A program made the translations under genes and the position numbers. From contig CP126191.1 in assembly GCA_030272155.1 (NCBI GenBank), forward strand, positions 10,597,001 to 10,661,000: a stretch of 64,000 nt of DNA, read 5' to 3'. Shown here one piece after another: positions 1 to 11,894 of the stretch. The number at the start of each line of letters is the position of its first letter. The first letter of the stretch is position 1. Below the pieces are notes generated by a model, which did no database searches, had not been told where the DNA came from, and saw only the letters and a list, made by a program, of their open reading frames with translations. The stretch is from Tetradesmus obliquus. Lineage: Eukaryota > Chlorophyta > Chlorophyceae > Sphaeropleales > Scenedesmaceae.

Positions 1-2823
1 CGCAACCCAACACTGAATGCATGACAGATCACATACCTGAGCAAACAACGACGATCCCCCACCCACAATCAACATGCAAACAAAATCTGCAGCGCTGTGT
101 GTGCAACATGCTGCGCTGCCTCAATGCACCCCACCCGCCCACCTCAGACAGCGCCTCCACTGTGGCCTTGAGGTCTGTCCACAGCCCCGTGAGCGACTCC
201 ACAGTCATGTCAGTGGCGTCGTTGTAGAACAGCGGCTGCGCGTCCAGCTCCTCGCCGCTGCAAACGCATGGGCAGAACGCATGATCAGGAGGAAGAGGGT
301 CAAGGGGTGAGGTGCATGGCAAGGCAACCGCAAGCAGGCGGAGTCGAACACCACCGCTAGCTGGACTTTAGGATTGAAAGCAGTGCCAACTGGCAGTATG
401 ATGAGGCAGGCCCCAGCAGATGAACGGATCAGCATGCATCAAGTGAGCACGTGGTGAGGGCTGGCGGCTGCAGCTGCTTGCTGACGAGGATGCCACTGGT
501 GCTGACGGCGCCGTGCGTAGTGAGATGATCAACATGCCTTGATGCTGTACTACTGTGTTGCCCCTGAACAACATGTAAGCATACTTTTTTCGAGCACACG
601 GCAGCACGCTCTGTCAGTTTGCAGGCTGCACTGCGCCAATTCCTCCTGTGCAGTAGCAATGCCGCTGCCGCTGCTGGTCCACACTCACTTGTAGTCGTGC
701 CAGCGCGCATACATGATGCCCGGGTGCAGGATGGGGTTGCCGGCCAGGTTGAAGGGCAGCAGCGTGGCCTCCATCACATTGTCCTCAAGCACAAAGTTGC
801 TGGCGGGGCACAGCGCATCCAGCTGCAGGCAGGCAGGCAGGCAGCAGAGTGAGTGGCGGGCAGCAGGAGCAGCAGCAGCAGCGTGAGTGTGTTGTCCTCC
901 AGCACAAAGTTGCTGGCAGGGCACAGCGCACCCAGCTGCGGGCAGGCAACAGTGTGTGTGGCAGCAGCAGCAGGGGCAGCAGCATGTTTGTCAGAGAGAG
1001 CGAGATGCATGGCAGCCGTGGCAGCAGCAACTAAGCAAGTGCTTCGTGTGCATTGCAGCTGTCCCTCTCACAAGCTGCCCTTGCCGCACACCACGCACCG
1101 GACCTGTACATTGCTTGTCATGCACGGCCAGCCGTCAAGGTTTCTGGCACAGCCCCTAGCGCTGGCCAGTCACTCCATTGCTAATGATTGCATGCAAGTG
1201 TATTCACTACATCAAGACAACGCACCAGCTGCGTGGCCAGGTATGTGTTCATGGGCCCGTCTGGCGCCACCACGATGAACACGCGGTCCTTGATGCCGCG
1301 GATGTTGACCGTGGCGGGGCCCTCCTTGCGGCACGCCCAGGGCAGCGCCTTGGTGGCCACCACGGTCAGGTTGGCGGCGGCCTCGCCCAGCGCGTTCTGG
1401 AGCAGCAGCATGTTCCAGCCCGAGTTGCCTGCAGGAAAGTTGGATATGTGTACAGCAGGCAGCACGGTCAGATTAGGCAGCAGCCTCGCCCAGCGCGTTG
1501 TTGAGCAGCAGCATGCTCCAGCCCGAGTTGCCTGCAGATGAAGCATTTGTGCAGCATTTGTGCAGCAGTCGGGATGCGACCAGCATTGTGGTGCTGTGGC
1601 AGCGCTGTTGTCGACAGTGCGATAAGGCTTGTGCTGCATGGTAGGCAGCAGCCAGGCAGGAACACCCCCGTCTGCCTGCTCACGTGGAATGCTTGCTGAC
1701 GCCAACAATAACCCAAGCACGCACTGCAGCCAGTCGGCTTCTAGAGTATATTTCACTCGTGCCACTCCAGCCGTGTCAGCTTGACCAGACACGCAGCCAG
1801 CCAAGCACGTGCATGCATCAGCGGCCACTCACCAGGCAGGAACCAGGCACCACTCATGCCACAATTGTATAGGCCGGCAACTGTGTCTCTCAGGCTGTTC
1901 CTGCTGAAGGAGTTGCGTGTCTGACCCCACACAGCCACTCACCAGGCAGGAACACCACCATTTGCCTGCTGAGGTAGGGCGCGATCTCCTCAAACAGCGC
2001 CTCGTGTGCAGTGGCAGGCAGCACCACCACCACCACGTCAGCAGACGGCAGCACCTCTGCAGGGTCACAAGTGATGCGTGCCAGCTTGCCCTGGTAGGTG
2101 TTCTTGCCGATCATGTCATTCACAGTGATGCCGCCGCCGTTGTCCTGGATGTCCTGCCACATCTGCGCGGCGCGCTTCTCGTAGCGCTTGGAGAGGTAGA
2201 TGGACACCTTGGCGGAGAGGCAGCTGAAGAGGCCGGCAGCGCAGCAGGCTGCAGGAGAGGCAGCAGTGGGAACAGCGCCAGCGGCAGCGGCAGCATGGGG
2301 ATACAGTCAGTGGTGAGTTGGGCAGGTCAGGCAGTGCGTAATTGAGGGCCAAGGCAAGCTACAGCAGCTCTGTTATCATCTGTTGTGGGTGATGAAAGAA
2401 GCTGCGGACAGCAGTTGTAAGGTAAGGGCGGTGAGTGTTGCTGGCAGTGGCGGGCAGCTGCTGGTCCAGCACAGCATTGGACCGGGTCCAATGGCACATC
2501 TAGCTGTCAGGCTGGTGCAAGTGGGCAGTGCATGGCAGTACTGGCTGCACTGTTACCTCTGTATGTGCCTACAGCGTGGTACTTGTTGTGATTTGTCCAC
2601 CGCTGCTTGCAGGGAGTGCATGTACAAGGCTGCTACTGCTGAATGCCGCTTGGGAGCTGCTGTGTACTGCTCCTGGCCCCAGTCACCGGGGGTGCGTTGC
2701 CGCTGTCCGGAACTCACCTCCATTTCCGCTGCCGCACACAACAACATTCAGCGCCTTGAGCACATCGTGCCCCGTCTTAGCGTTGCCAGCGAAGGCCGTG
2801 GCACCAGGCATGGTCTCCTGCAT
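1..2823 (-). CDS. Opine dehydrogenase-family NAD(P)-dependent oxidoreductase, 3' end outside window
   Basis: Spliced model on the minus strand, exons 2823-2718, 2248-1943, 1428-1226, 822-689 and 257-143, with the gene continuing past the left edge. Junction phases are consistent and every donor is GTGAG, GTGCG or GTGGG. The N-terminus gives a Rossmann fold: a beta strand NVVVCGSGNGA (GxGxxA/G, residues about 26-36), then SADVVVVVLPATAHEALF and MVVFLPGNSG. The later segment TVVATKALPWACR is characteristic of octopine/nopaline dehydrogenase-like proteins, which reductively couple an amino acid to a 2-oxo acid. About 287 residues are visible; the family usually has about 360-410, so the C-terminal substrate domain is partly missing. 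The start could be Met1 (2823) or Met5 (2811); an in-frame stop lies just upstream. The substrate cannot be assigned. The family call is fairly secure; 'opine' activity is inference. Confidence 0.75.
891..1850 (-). repeat. Copies of exon edges inside opine dehydrogenase introns
   Basis: Four intronic stretches repeat neighbouring exon edges in the same orientation. Positions 891-949 repeat the acceptor and start of exon 4 (real copy about 779-837). Positions 1464-1537 repeat the acceptor and start of exon 3 (real copy 1361-1434, offset 103). Positions 1826-1850 and about 1655-1690 repeat the end of exon 2, encoding FLPG; in the first the GTGAGTGG donor is intact. The copies carry substitutions and lose frame away from the junction, so they look like decayed tandem duplications rather than used exons. 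Confidence 0.8.
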
Positions 2824-3799
2824 CGATATGAACAGGTGTCGACTGGTGAGCGTCACGGCTACTCATACATACTAATGTAGATCGTATTGCGGAATTTAAC
2901 GCAGCAGGCGCACCTGTTCTCGGCTAGAATGGGCTCCGAAATGTGGGTGCGTAAGCTGATGGCAAGGGATCTGCTGGCGCTTATTGCTATGTGTTGCGAC
3001 AGACACAGTACTGGTGTGAATAAAGGTATGGTGGGACTCTTATAGGCTTTGAGCAATTGCTGGCTGGTCCCGGCACACTGGGCTTTGGGCCCGGTTTGAT
3101 AATGCGGTGGGTGACACGGGATTTGATATCCGCGTTGACAGCAAAGCTGATAGTCCAGCATTACAGGGTGCATACATGATTCAAGGTACTTCGCTCAGCA
3201 CGTAGGCACTGTTGATACGAGCAACCGATACCAGCCGATACTCGCCACCACGGCAGTGCATCAAGACAACAGCATCAGAATCAAGGTGAAAAAACAATCT
3301 TAATCGTGTTGTCTGATTTAAGGTGAAAACTATGGATCCACAGCAAACGTTTGGGCATCAGCACAGCAGTGGCACAAGCGAACGCACACAGTTGAATGCT
3401 GCCAGCTGGCCAGCCGCCCGACATTAACATCATGAGATAAGCCGTGGCCTTCAAAATCACTCCGTCTCGAGAACCGAACGCAGCACAGGCGGAGTGATGT
3501 GCTGCATGTCACTGCTGCTGGATGAACACTGGATCAGTGGCATAGCTGGCGCCGTGAATGCCTGCACCTGACACTGATACAAATCGTTGCCTCCTGCTCA
3601 ATGTACCTCAAATACTGTGGACAGCAGCACCATCGCCACAGTCTGACACATATCTTCTTGCTGACAACGCATGCTGCCCCAAATCTTTGGACACCCTTGC
3701 AGGATCGCCACCCCGCCCTGCACATCTCCAACACAAGCGAAGGCGCATCATTGCACAGTCACCACCCTAAACCCCCGAGCTCACACCAAGCAACAAGCC
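2824..3799. promoter_or_regulatory. Divergent intergenic region between opine dehydrogenase and transporter genes
   Basis: About 980 bases separate the two divergent start codons. No convincing coding exon is seen. It must hold both promoters and 5' UTRs, but I recognise no specific element. Confidence 0.4.
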
Positions 3800-5989
3800 A
3801 TGGGAAGCACCAAGCAGCAGCCGGAGGCGGAAGCCAGCAACCCAGCACCAGACAAGGCCCTCACAGTCACGCAGCAGCTGCAGGCCAAAGCAGCCCTGCC
3901 GGAGCTGTCCCGTGTGAACTATGCCTTCTGGGTGGTCATGGCTGTGCTGGCACAGCTCAACTGGGGCCTGTACCCGGTGTGCACACGATACCTGCAGGTG
4001 AGGGCGTGGTGTACATGATTTGTGTGTTACACGGCAGGAACACAGCCGTTTGTGAGCCAATGACAGGCTCATTGGGCAACCACCTGTTTCATTAAGCCAT
4101 CTACACAGTGGTACCATTGTTTAGCCATTCCGTGTGTGTTGCTGCGTTAGCATTTGCATTCCTGCAACAGCCACAACATTGCCACAGCACAACCAGGAGC
4201 ACAGTGCTGTTTCCAGCAGAGCCGTTCAATGTGCTAGCTATCCTCAGGCTTGATAGTCACTGAAAGTAACGCCAACTGCTTCCTCTGCTGCTGCTCCTAT
4301 TGCTGGTGTGGCGGTGCGGCTACTGGATGCCTGCTACTCCAACGTGGCGTGTTGCCAACAGACCTCCACCAACCACAAGCCCATTCCTACGCTGCAGCTG
4401 GCGGTGGTGATCAATGTGAGTGGCCAGAGCCGGACCTTTCAGCACACGCTGCAAATTCAAATCTTAGTACAACAGCGTGCTGGGCCTGTTCCAGACAGTA
4501 TATTGCCAGCTATGCAGCAGCTGCTGACTTTCAGCACATGTTGCAGATTAAAATCTTACAGCCTGCACCCTCAGTGAGCGCGCCCATACACTGCAGTGCT
4601 GCCGCAACCATGACAACGCACCGCTCCAGTGATAGCAAGTGGTGCCATGCGCGAAAAAAGACTTTTTTTTTCTTTTTTGCAGTGTGGTGCAGAAGCGCCA
4701 CACATGTGCCGCGCTTTGCTTGATGGAGTCCGGCTGCCCCTGCAGTGGCACCTCTGCTACTGCTTGCACTGCCGGCTCGATGATGATAGCCTGTGCATGC
4801 TTCCGCCGCTGCTGCTGCTGCTGCTGCTCCGCAGATCATCGCCTACCCTGCCCTGGTCATCTTCTACACCATCCCCAGCCGCATCCGCGCCCACCTCGCC
4901 AAGCGCAAGCAGCAGCAGCAGCAGCAGTGGCAGCAGCAGCAGTGCATCACGGCACTCGACATGGCCAGCAGCGCCTCATGCGGTGCACTGGAGGTTCCTC
5001 CAGCGCTACTGAACCCAGATCAGGACCCTAACGACAACACAGCAGCAAAGGATGAGCCGGTACTTCCTCTCAAGGAGCGCCTGAAGGCCAGAGGACGCGT
5101 GGCAGCTGTGGCCACAATCGTGGGAGGCATTGTGGCGCTGCAGGCGCTGACTAACATCTACGCGGCCAGGCTGGCGCTTGCTTACCTGGTGCAGCTGGTC
5201 TTCATGTTTGGCCCGCTTGTGGTGGCTCTGGCAAACACCTATGTGCTCAAGCAGCCCAGCCCGCCTAAGCTGTACCCCACACTTGCTGCTGCGATCATCG
5301 GTGCTGCTGTGGTGCTCATCGGGCAGTGGCTGCAGAGCAGAGCAACTGGCGCAGCAGGCGGATTCTCTCTTGATACGCTGTGGGGCCTGCTGCTGGCTCT
5401 GACAAGCACGCTGCTGCTGGCTGCTTACTTTGTGCTGCTGCAAGTTACGCGGCGCTTTGTGACGGGTGAGCAGATCCTGTGGGCGAACCGTAACGTGGCG
5501 CTGCTGCTGTTCACGCCGCTGTCGCTGCTGATTGAGGGCACGGATTGGTCCTGGGTGTTCCTGCTAACACCTGCTGAGTGGGGCATCCTGGTGTATACTG
5601 GTGTGAGCATCTACACACTAGGCAACATCTTTATCCAGAGCTCAACACGTAGGGTTGGGTCGCCACTGGTGTCGGTGTTTCTTTCGATGCGGCTAGTGGC
5701 GTCTATCTTGGGTTCTATCGTGCTGCTGCATGATGTGCCGACTAGCCCTGTGACCTGGGTGGGCTTTGGGCTTGTGATTGGGGTGCTGTCAGCGTTTTTG
5801 GCGCTGCAGGCGTATGTAGCACGCAAGAAGGCGGCAGCAGCAGAGGCTGCAGCAGAGGCAGCAGCAGCAGCAGCAAGCAAGGATGATGATGCTGAGTGTG
5901 CTGCTGATGATATTGCGGGCAAGCAGGCAGTGGTTGATGTGGAGTCTCCCTGCAGCAATGGCACAGGCAAGCATGCGGACAACAAGTGA
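3800..5989 (+). CDS. DMT/EamA-type multi-pass membrane transporter
   Basis: Three exons: 3800-3997, 4362-4415 and 4835-5989, all joined in phase 0, giving about 468 residues. A polar N-terminus of about 40 residues precedes the first membrane segment (NYAFWVVMAVLAQLNWGLYP). After it come a charged loop rich in glutamine (CAG repeat, about 4911-4940) and further hydrophobic helices. The second half has the EamA-like order of helices (AALALAYLVQLVFMFGPLVV-like, then FSLDTLWGLLLALTSTLLLA, then GFGLVIGVLSAFLALQAYVA). An Ala-rich, acidic cytosolic tail follows. Drug/metabolite transporter superfamily members move small metabolites such as nucleotide sugars, amino acids or purines across membranes; the substrate here is unknown. 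The start was chosen as the first in-frame ATG that leaves a short polar N-terminus; ATGs further upstream (3671 in the same frame) would add a Pro/Thr-rich leader. Confidence 0.75.
4437..4560 (+). repeat. Intronic tandem duplication in transporter intron 2
   Basis: A segment of about 32 bases beginning TTTCAGCACACGCTGCA at 4437 recurs with a few changes at 4529 (offset about 92). It lies just behind the exon 2 donor. Confidence 0.6.
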
Positions 5990-7617
5990 TGAGTCCAGGG
6001 TTTTCTTTCCGAGTGGATATACCATCCATAGAATCTTCCGAATATGGTCTTCTTTGGCATGATGCGTGTCATCATGGTACCACGCATCATGTGTCACCCT
6101 TGCAAAGTGAAAAAAGGTTGTCGTTGTTGGGATAGTGACTGCAGTGGAACTGCGCATTGGCACTGAGCTTTAGTCATGGGACAAGCAGGGCGGCGCAAAA
6201 CTGGTTGTTGTGGGCTGCCACAGCTCTGCCAGACATCAGCGCTGCCGCAGCCTCGTTTGTGTTGCTGCAGCGATTGTTCTGAGTACATGATGTTTGATAG
6301 CATGTACACGACCTTGTGGTGGGTGCATTGCAGCACTACTCGTGCTGCCAGCACTATCAGTGATAGGATCAGCTGTTTGGGTTTTCAGGCCAGCACTGTG
6401 CGCTGACAGCAGCAGCCCGACTGTGTGTGGGCTGCAGCTTGTGTAAAGATGGACAGTTTTGTGTGTGCGCAGCAGTCGCAGCAGTGGTGGGGGTAACACA
6501 TGCACTGCTACGTTTGTATGTGCCAGTGGGGCATATGTTGTGTGAGGAAAACAGGCCTAAGCTGTTGTGCACCTGTGTATTTCACAGTGCAGCTCTCAAG
6601 CTGTTTCGAGCAGTGCCAATGCCGTGGCGGCACTGATTTTGCGACGATCTTGTAACGCACCTGATTGTTCAAACAACACAGGGCAGCAGACGATGCGGCA
6701 ACAATGTCATCACGCTAGTGAAAAAAGGGGTGCTTTGGTCAGGTGGAGCATTGTTGCAGCTGGCCCACAGTGTGTTGGGCCACTTCTGATGAGCAGAAGC
6801 TGGAAGTGCACGTGTATGGCATGCTTGCGCAGCAACTGCCTGAATAACCGTTTTTAAGTACTATGAAAGCAGGTTCATAGCACAAAAACCGGTGAGAGTA
6901 TACAAATCTGGTTTGGATAAAGTGTAGCCAGTAGTTCAACAAAGCAGTGATGCAGTGGCCCAAACAGTGGCAGAAGTGGCCCAAATTGTAGACGAGGCAC
7001 CCAAGCAAGGCAACTTTGGCATCAGAAAGGAGTGACGTCGTTGATGTGAAAGAAAAGAGTTTGTTGGCTTTGCAGCTGCATAAGTTTTCTCGAAATTGGC
7101 AACGAGGGCATCCTGCTGCCCCTGCAGTGCTGACGTCACGTGTTTTCACGATAGAAGTTCCATATTCTCACCGAAGTCAGCAGGTGCAAGACGCATTGTG
7201 CCATCGGAACAAGATAAGCATTCTCAGACATCAAGTAAGCAAACACGGGTGGCCTGCTTTTGGATGCACTGCTTTATAAATCCGTATTTCACTCGGTAAC
7301 GCAAGCGACAGGAAACGAGCACCATAAAAAATCTTATAAAGTTTAGAGCATACTTGCTGCCACGAATGTCTGCGACAGGGCGCCTTGAAGCAGTCACCGC
7401 AATATTTCCTCCGCCTTTGATAATGCATCAAAGACGGGGTTCATCGCAGTGCTGCTCCCTCAGCCCTTACGACACGCTTCAAACGCATCCACTCACATGC
7501 ATGATGATGTTGTGGACGTATGCATGCAGGTAACTTCCCAACTCGTCCATACAGGAGCACTTCTGATCGCGTACGTCCTCGCTGGATCACTCCCGCCTGA
7601 GGATCCGGCCCTTCAAC
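5990..7617. other. Intergenic region, no gene recognised
   Basis: Holds the transporter 3' UTR and the multicopper oxidase promoter. Short open frames exist on both strands, but none has a recognisable domain, consistent splice sites or coding-like composition. A TGTAA motif, the usual green-algal polyadenylation signal, occurs near 6652 and is a weak candidate for the transporter's 3' end. A CRE-like TGACGTCACGTG lies at about 7129-7140. Confidence 0.4.
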
Positions 7618-8035
7618 ATGAATCTCCATGTATCGTTACTACTTCTGGTGACAATTGCAGCCCAGTGCGCTGTGTATGGAGCAGCGGGTGAGAACCGGCA
7701 GTCACTGCTGCTGCTGCTGTTGCTGCTGCTGACTCACATGCTCTGCATCACAGCTACTGGCAGCACAGCAGCCGCCTGCAGCACACATTGGACGTCCCAC
7801 CTCGTGTGCCGGATAGCACAGAGTCATCCTGAGCTTGCTGCACAGCAATCAGTCACCTTTGACACACCACATGCACAGCGTCACCGCATTTGGGATACTG
7901 GCGCAATACGCTTGAATCAAAGATAACCTGAGCCTGGCAGATGGTCAGCTGCACACGCTTGCATAGCCCCTGTAGTTACACACAAGCATCCACCCATACA
8001 CCACCACCAACCAATGCTGATTCACTGCCTGCGTG

Positions 8036-8093
<58 letters not shown>

Positions 8094-11000
8094 TGCAGAG
8101 CGGCGCTACACCTACAACATCCCCAGCGGCCAGCCCCTGGAGAAGACCCCAGGCTACCTCGGCTCGCTGATCCCCATGAAGCAGGTGCCAGAGATCACCA
8201 TCACCCAGGCGCCCGTCACATGGAAGGTGCGCCAGCTGTCCACATGCTTGGATCGGTGTCTTGTCAACATGTGACTGAGCTTGAGCATGTTGCATGACGC
8301 GCACACTTCACCTGCCCTTCGTGGTGCCTGCTGCACTTTCTCGCTCCCCCATTGCAGTTGAGCAATCCCAGTGGCCTGCAGCTGGAGTTCCCGCCCCTAG
8401 CTACCTCACCGGCACCTCCAAGCTGGCCTACGGCTTCAGGCCCACGCTGCCTGTGCCGCCTGACCCATCTCCTGCACACCCCACTCACCCTGCTGCCCCC
8501 CACAAACAATGCCAGCGGCTTGCCAGCCCCCCTTACATTAGCCCCTGGACACCTCACACATGCTTTGTGCTACCTGCCGCACCTCTTGCCGCACTGCAGT
8601 TGAGCGACCCCGGTGGCCTGCAGCTGGAGTTTACTGCCCCCAGCTACCTCACCGGCACCTCCAAGCTACCTTATGCATTCGGGCCCACGCTGCGCCTCAG
8701 GGCGGGTGGCATCATGAAGATCAAGCTTGTGAATGAGATGATCATGGAGGGCAACATCACCGAGGAGGCGCCGCATGCGTTCATGGGGCCGCTGGATACG
8801 AACCTGCACACGCACGGGCTGTGGGATGCCAACGGTGGGTGGGCCCGCTGGCTCTTCACAGCCGTGCTGCATGCTGCGTGGTACGCTTGTGTGTTGCCTG
8901 GCGCATGGCATGTGAGCGGTTTCACATGCACACATAATCCATGTATGCATTGCCACCAGAGCACAAATGGTCGCTGCGCTGCGCATGCTCAGACATGGAT
9001 GACATGTTATGGTGGATAAGGGTTCATTCATGGGGCCGCTTGATACGAATCTGCACACGCACGGTGTGTTGTACGCCAACGGTGGGTGACAGCTGCCCAT
9101 GTATTGCGACATGGCACGTCAGCTTACTGCACTTGCATGGCTTGGATGCTTTCAGGTATGCATGGTAGCATTGCATGGAAAGGCAGCACACAAGCACGGT
9201 CGCTGTTTGAGTCGCATGCGCTCATGGAGCCGCTGGAAACCAACCTGCACATGCACCGCCTGTGGGATGCCAACCGTGAGGGCAGTGGTGTCTTCCAGAT
9301 CCTGCAGTGGGCAGCTGCTACAGAGCAAGGCGGTTGTTGTCCTGCACATGCATGCATCGGCAGCAAAGCAGCCGCGGCGATTGGCAACCCTGCCTTGTGC
9401 TAGATGTAGACGCCGGGTACAGGTACTAGGCAGAGATAGTATGCAATGTCTGATTGTTGCTGTTGCCGTGTACAATTTTGACATGTGCAGGTGTGTACGA
9501 CCAGAACCAGACCTCCTATGCTGGCCAGGACAACATCTTCATCAATGTGCCTGCCAGACAGAAGCCTAGTGACGCGCCAGCCTCACTCGACTTCAGCAGC
9601 AACATCCTGAAGGAGCACCTGCCAGGCATCCACTGGTACCACCCACACAAGTGAGTAGGGCAGGCTGGCCTCAGCAGCAGCGTGCACAGGCTGGGTTGCA
9701 TGCTGAGGTGCTTGAAAGGCAGCAGCCCTACTGCAGCACATTGCTGGCATGCCCCTTCACCGGCCTCAGTAGCAGCTGTAAGGGGCCTGAAAGAGAGCAG
9801 CCCTACTACAACATATTGCTGGCATGCCTCTCCGCTGCTACCACCCACACAGGTGAGGCTCCTGCTATGCACAATCTTGCATCGGCTAGGTCAAGTGCTA
9901 GGGTAACGTAACTGGGTGAGAGTGCTTGCAGCAGCCCTCCTGTGGCACATTGTCAGCATGTTGTTAGTGTTTTTTTAAGGTGCAGCATGGACATGCTGAG
10001 GTACCTTTGCTTGTTGTCCTGCGCACTGCTTGCAAAGCAATGCTGCTTCTAATGCTGCTGCTGCTGCTGCTGCTGAACTCTGCAACTGCTGCTGCAGGCA
10101 CGGCAGCACCACCATCCAGACCAGCACATCCCATGGATCCATCATCATTGGTGAGCAAGCAGCCCGCACACAGCCCATGTGCAAATATGGACAGTCTTAG
10201 CATGAAAAATGCAAATCTGCACACCTTCAAGAAGTGATTGTCCAGGAGACCCCCTGCCCAAGGTCCCCCAGCACTCCCAGTGGGCCATGTGTGACGTGTA
10301 CCGCCTCTCTGGCTCACTGTGCGGTGCTACTATCAGATGGTGCCACCACTGGACTTGATGTTTCACAGCATGGACAGCGTCCCTAGCAAGCATGACAGTG
10401 AACAAGTTGTCTGCCCGCCTTGCTGCCACTGCGCTGCCCCTGCAGAGGACGACCCTTGTCTGAATCAAGTCACTCGTAACCCACTGGTTGCCCCACCTTG
10501 CTGCACATGCGCTGCCTGCCTGCAGAGGACCACCCCTGTTTGAACCAATACAATATATAACCAGGAAACCAACTCGAATAACCCGCTGGTTGCCCCACCT
10601 TGCTGCATGCCTGCAAAGGACCACCCATGTCTGAACGGATAAGATATAACTAGTAACCACCTTGAGTAACCCGCTGGTTGACACCAACTGCAACAAGCAT
10701 TCTTATGCTTACACCCTTATGGTTGCCCCACCTTGCTGCGCCTGTGCTGCCTGCCTGCAGAGAACGACCCCTGTTTGAGCCAGTGAAGGTTATAACTAGC
10801 AACCAACTGTGCTGTCTGCCTGCCTGCAGAGGACGACCCCTTCTGGCTGCCAGCCAGGCGTGGCCTGTGCGGCCCCATGCAGGCGCTGATCAGCACAGCC
10901 CCTGAGGTGCTGCTGGACATCAGCCTGCTGTTCTTCAAGCTGGCCTCCAACCCGGCCAAGGTGTGGGACTCGCCCACCTACCAGCTCGTCAGCAACTACT

Positions 11001-11862
11001 CAAGCCCTCAGGTGAGCCTGGGATACCAGGCCTGTCCCTGTCCTTCTTCAACTTACGCGTGAAAGAGCATAGGCTCAAGCAGGCTTGCCTGCTTTTGATG
11101 CGTAGGACTTGTGACTTGTAACAATCAGGTGAGGCTGCTCACAACATAACGTCACGTCAACACCCAGCTGTTGCAGCGTAAACACATGACGTCACGTCAA
11201 CATCCAGTTGTGGCAGCGTCAAGTTAGGAGGGGTATGGTTGGCATTGCATTTGTGCGTGCCGGCGCGTGCTCCATACGCCAGCCCCACAGTGAGGAGGCT
11301 CAGGCGCTGCTTGCTTGCACGCAATGCACTTGCTTGAAGCATTGTCACGGCAGCCTACACCTGCTGGGCAAAACAAACGATTTGGGTCGTACATATGCCG
11401 AGTGCTGCTGCCGCCGCCATACATAATGGGATGCTGCGCTGCTGACTGCAGAACCCGCTGTGCTGCGAGAGCAAGAACGGCTGGGTGTTTGGCGGCTCCA
11501 TGACCAAGGGCAACGGCACTGACATCCTGCTGGTCAGCGGCGCTTACAAGGTGAGCAGCACAGCACAGCACAGCACAGCAAACCACACAACCTTACTTGG
11601 GCTATGTAACGACTTGTGCCATGCTATCAGGAGCATGGTGCTGCCAGCAGCAGCGGGTGTCAGCGCTGGCAGCGCCATTGGTTGCATCAGCGGCAGCAGC
11701 AGCAGCAGCAGCAGCGGCTGTTAGCTCTGGCAGTGCCATTGGCAGCAGCGGCAGCAGCAACAGCAGCAGCAACAGCAGCGGCTGTCAGCTCTGGCAGCGC
11801 CATTGGCTGCAGCGGCAGCAGCAGCGGCGGCGGCGGCGGCAGCGGCAGCAGCAGCGGCAGCG

Positions 11863-11894
<32 letters not shown>

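Noticed and set aside
853-1278. Plus-strand open frame opposite the opine dehydrogenase gene
   Set aside because: It is a shadow of minus-strand exons and their CTG-rich introns.
6652-6656. TGTAA as the transporter polyadenylation signal
   Set aside because: It would imply a 660-base 3' UTR; the pentamer is common by chance and there is no supporting evidence, so it is not listed as a feature. The 55964 copy after the cysteine-rich gene is treated likewise.
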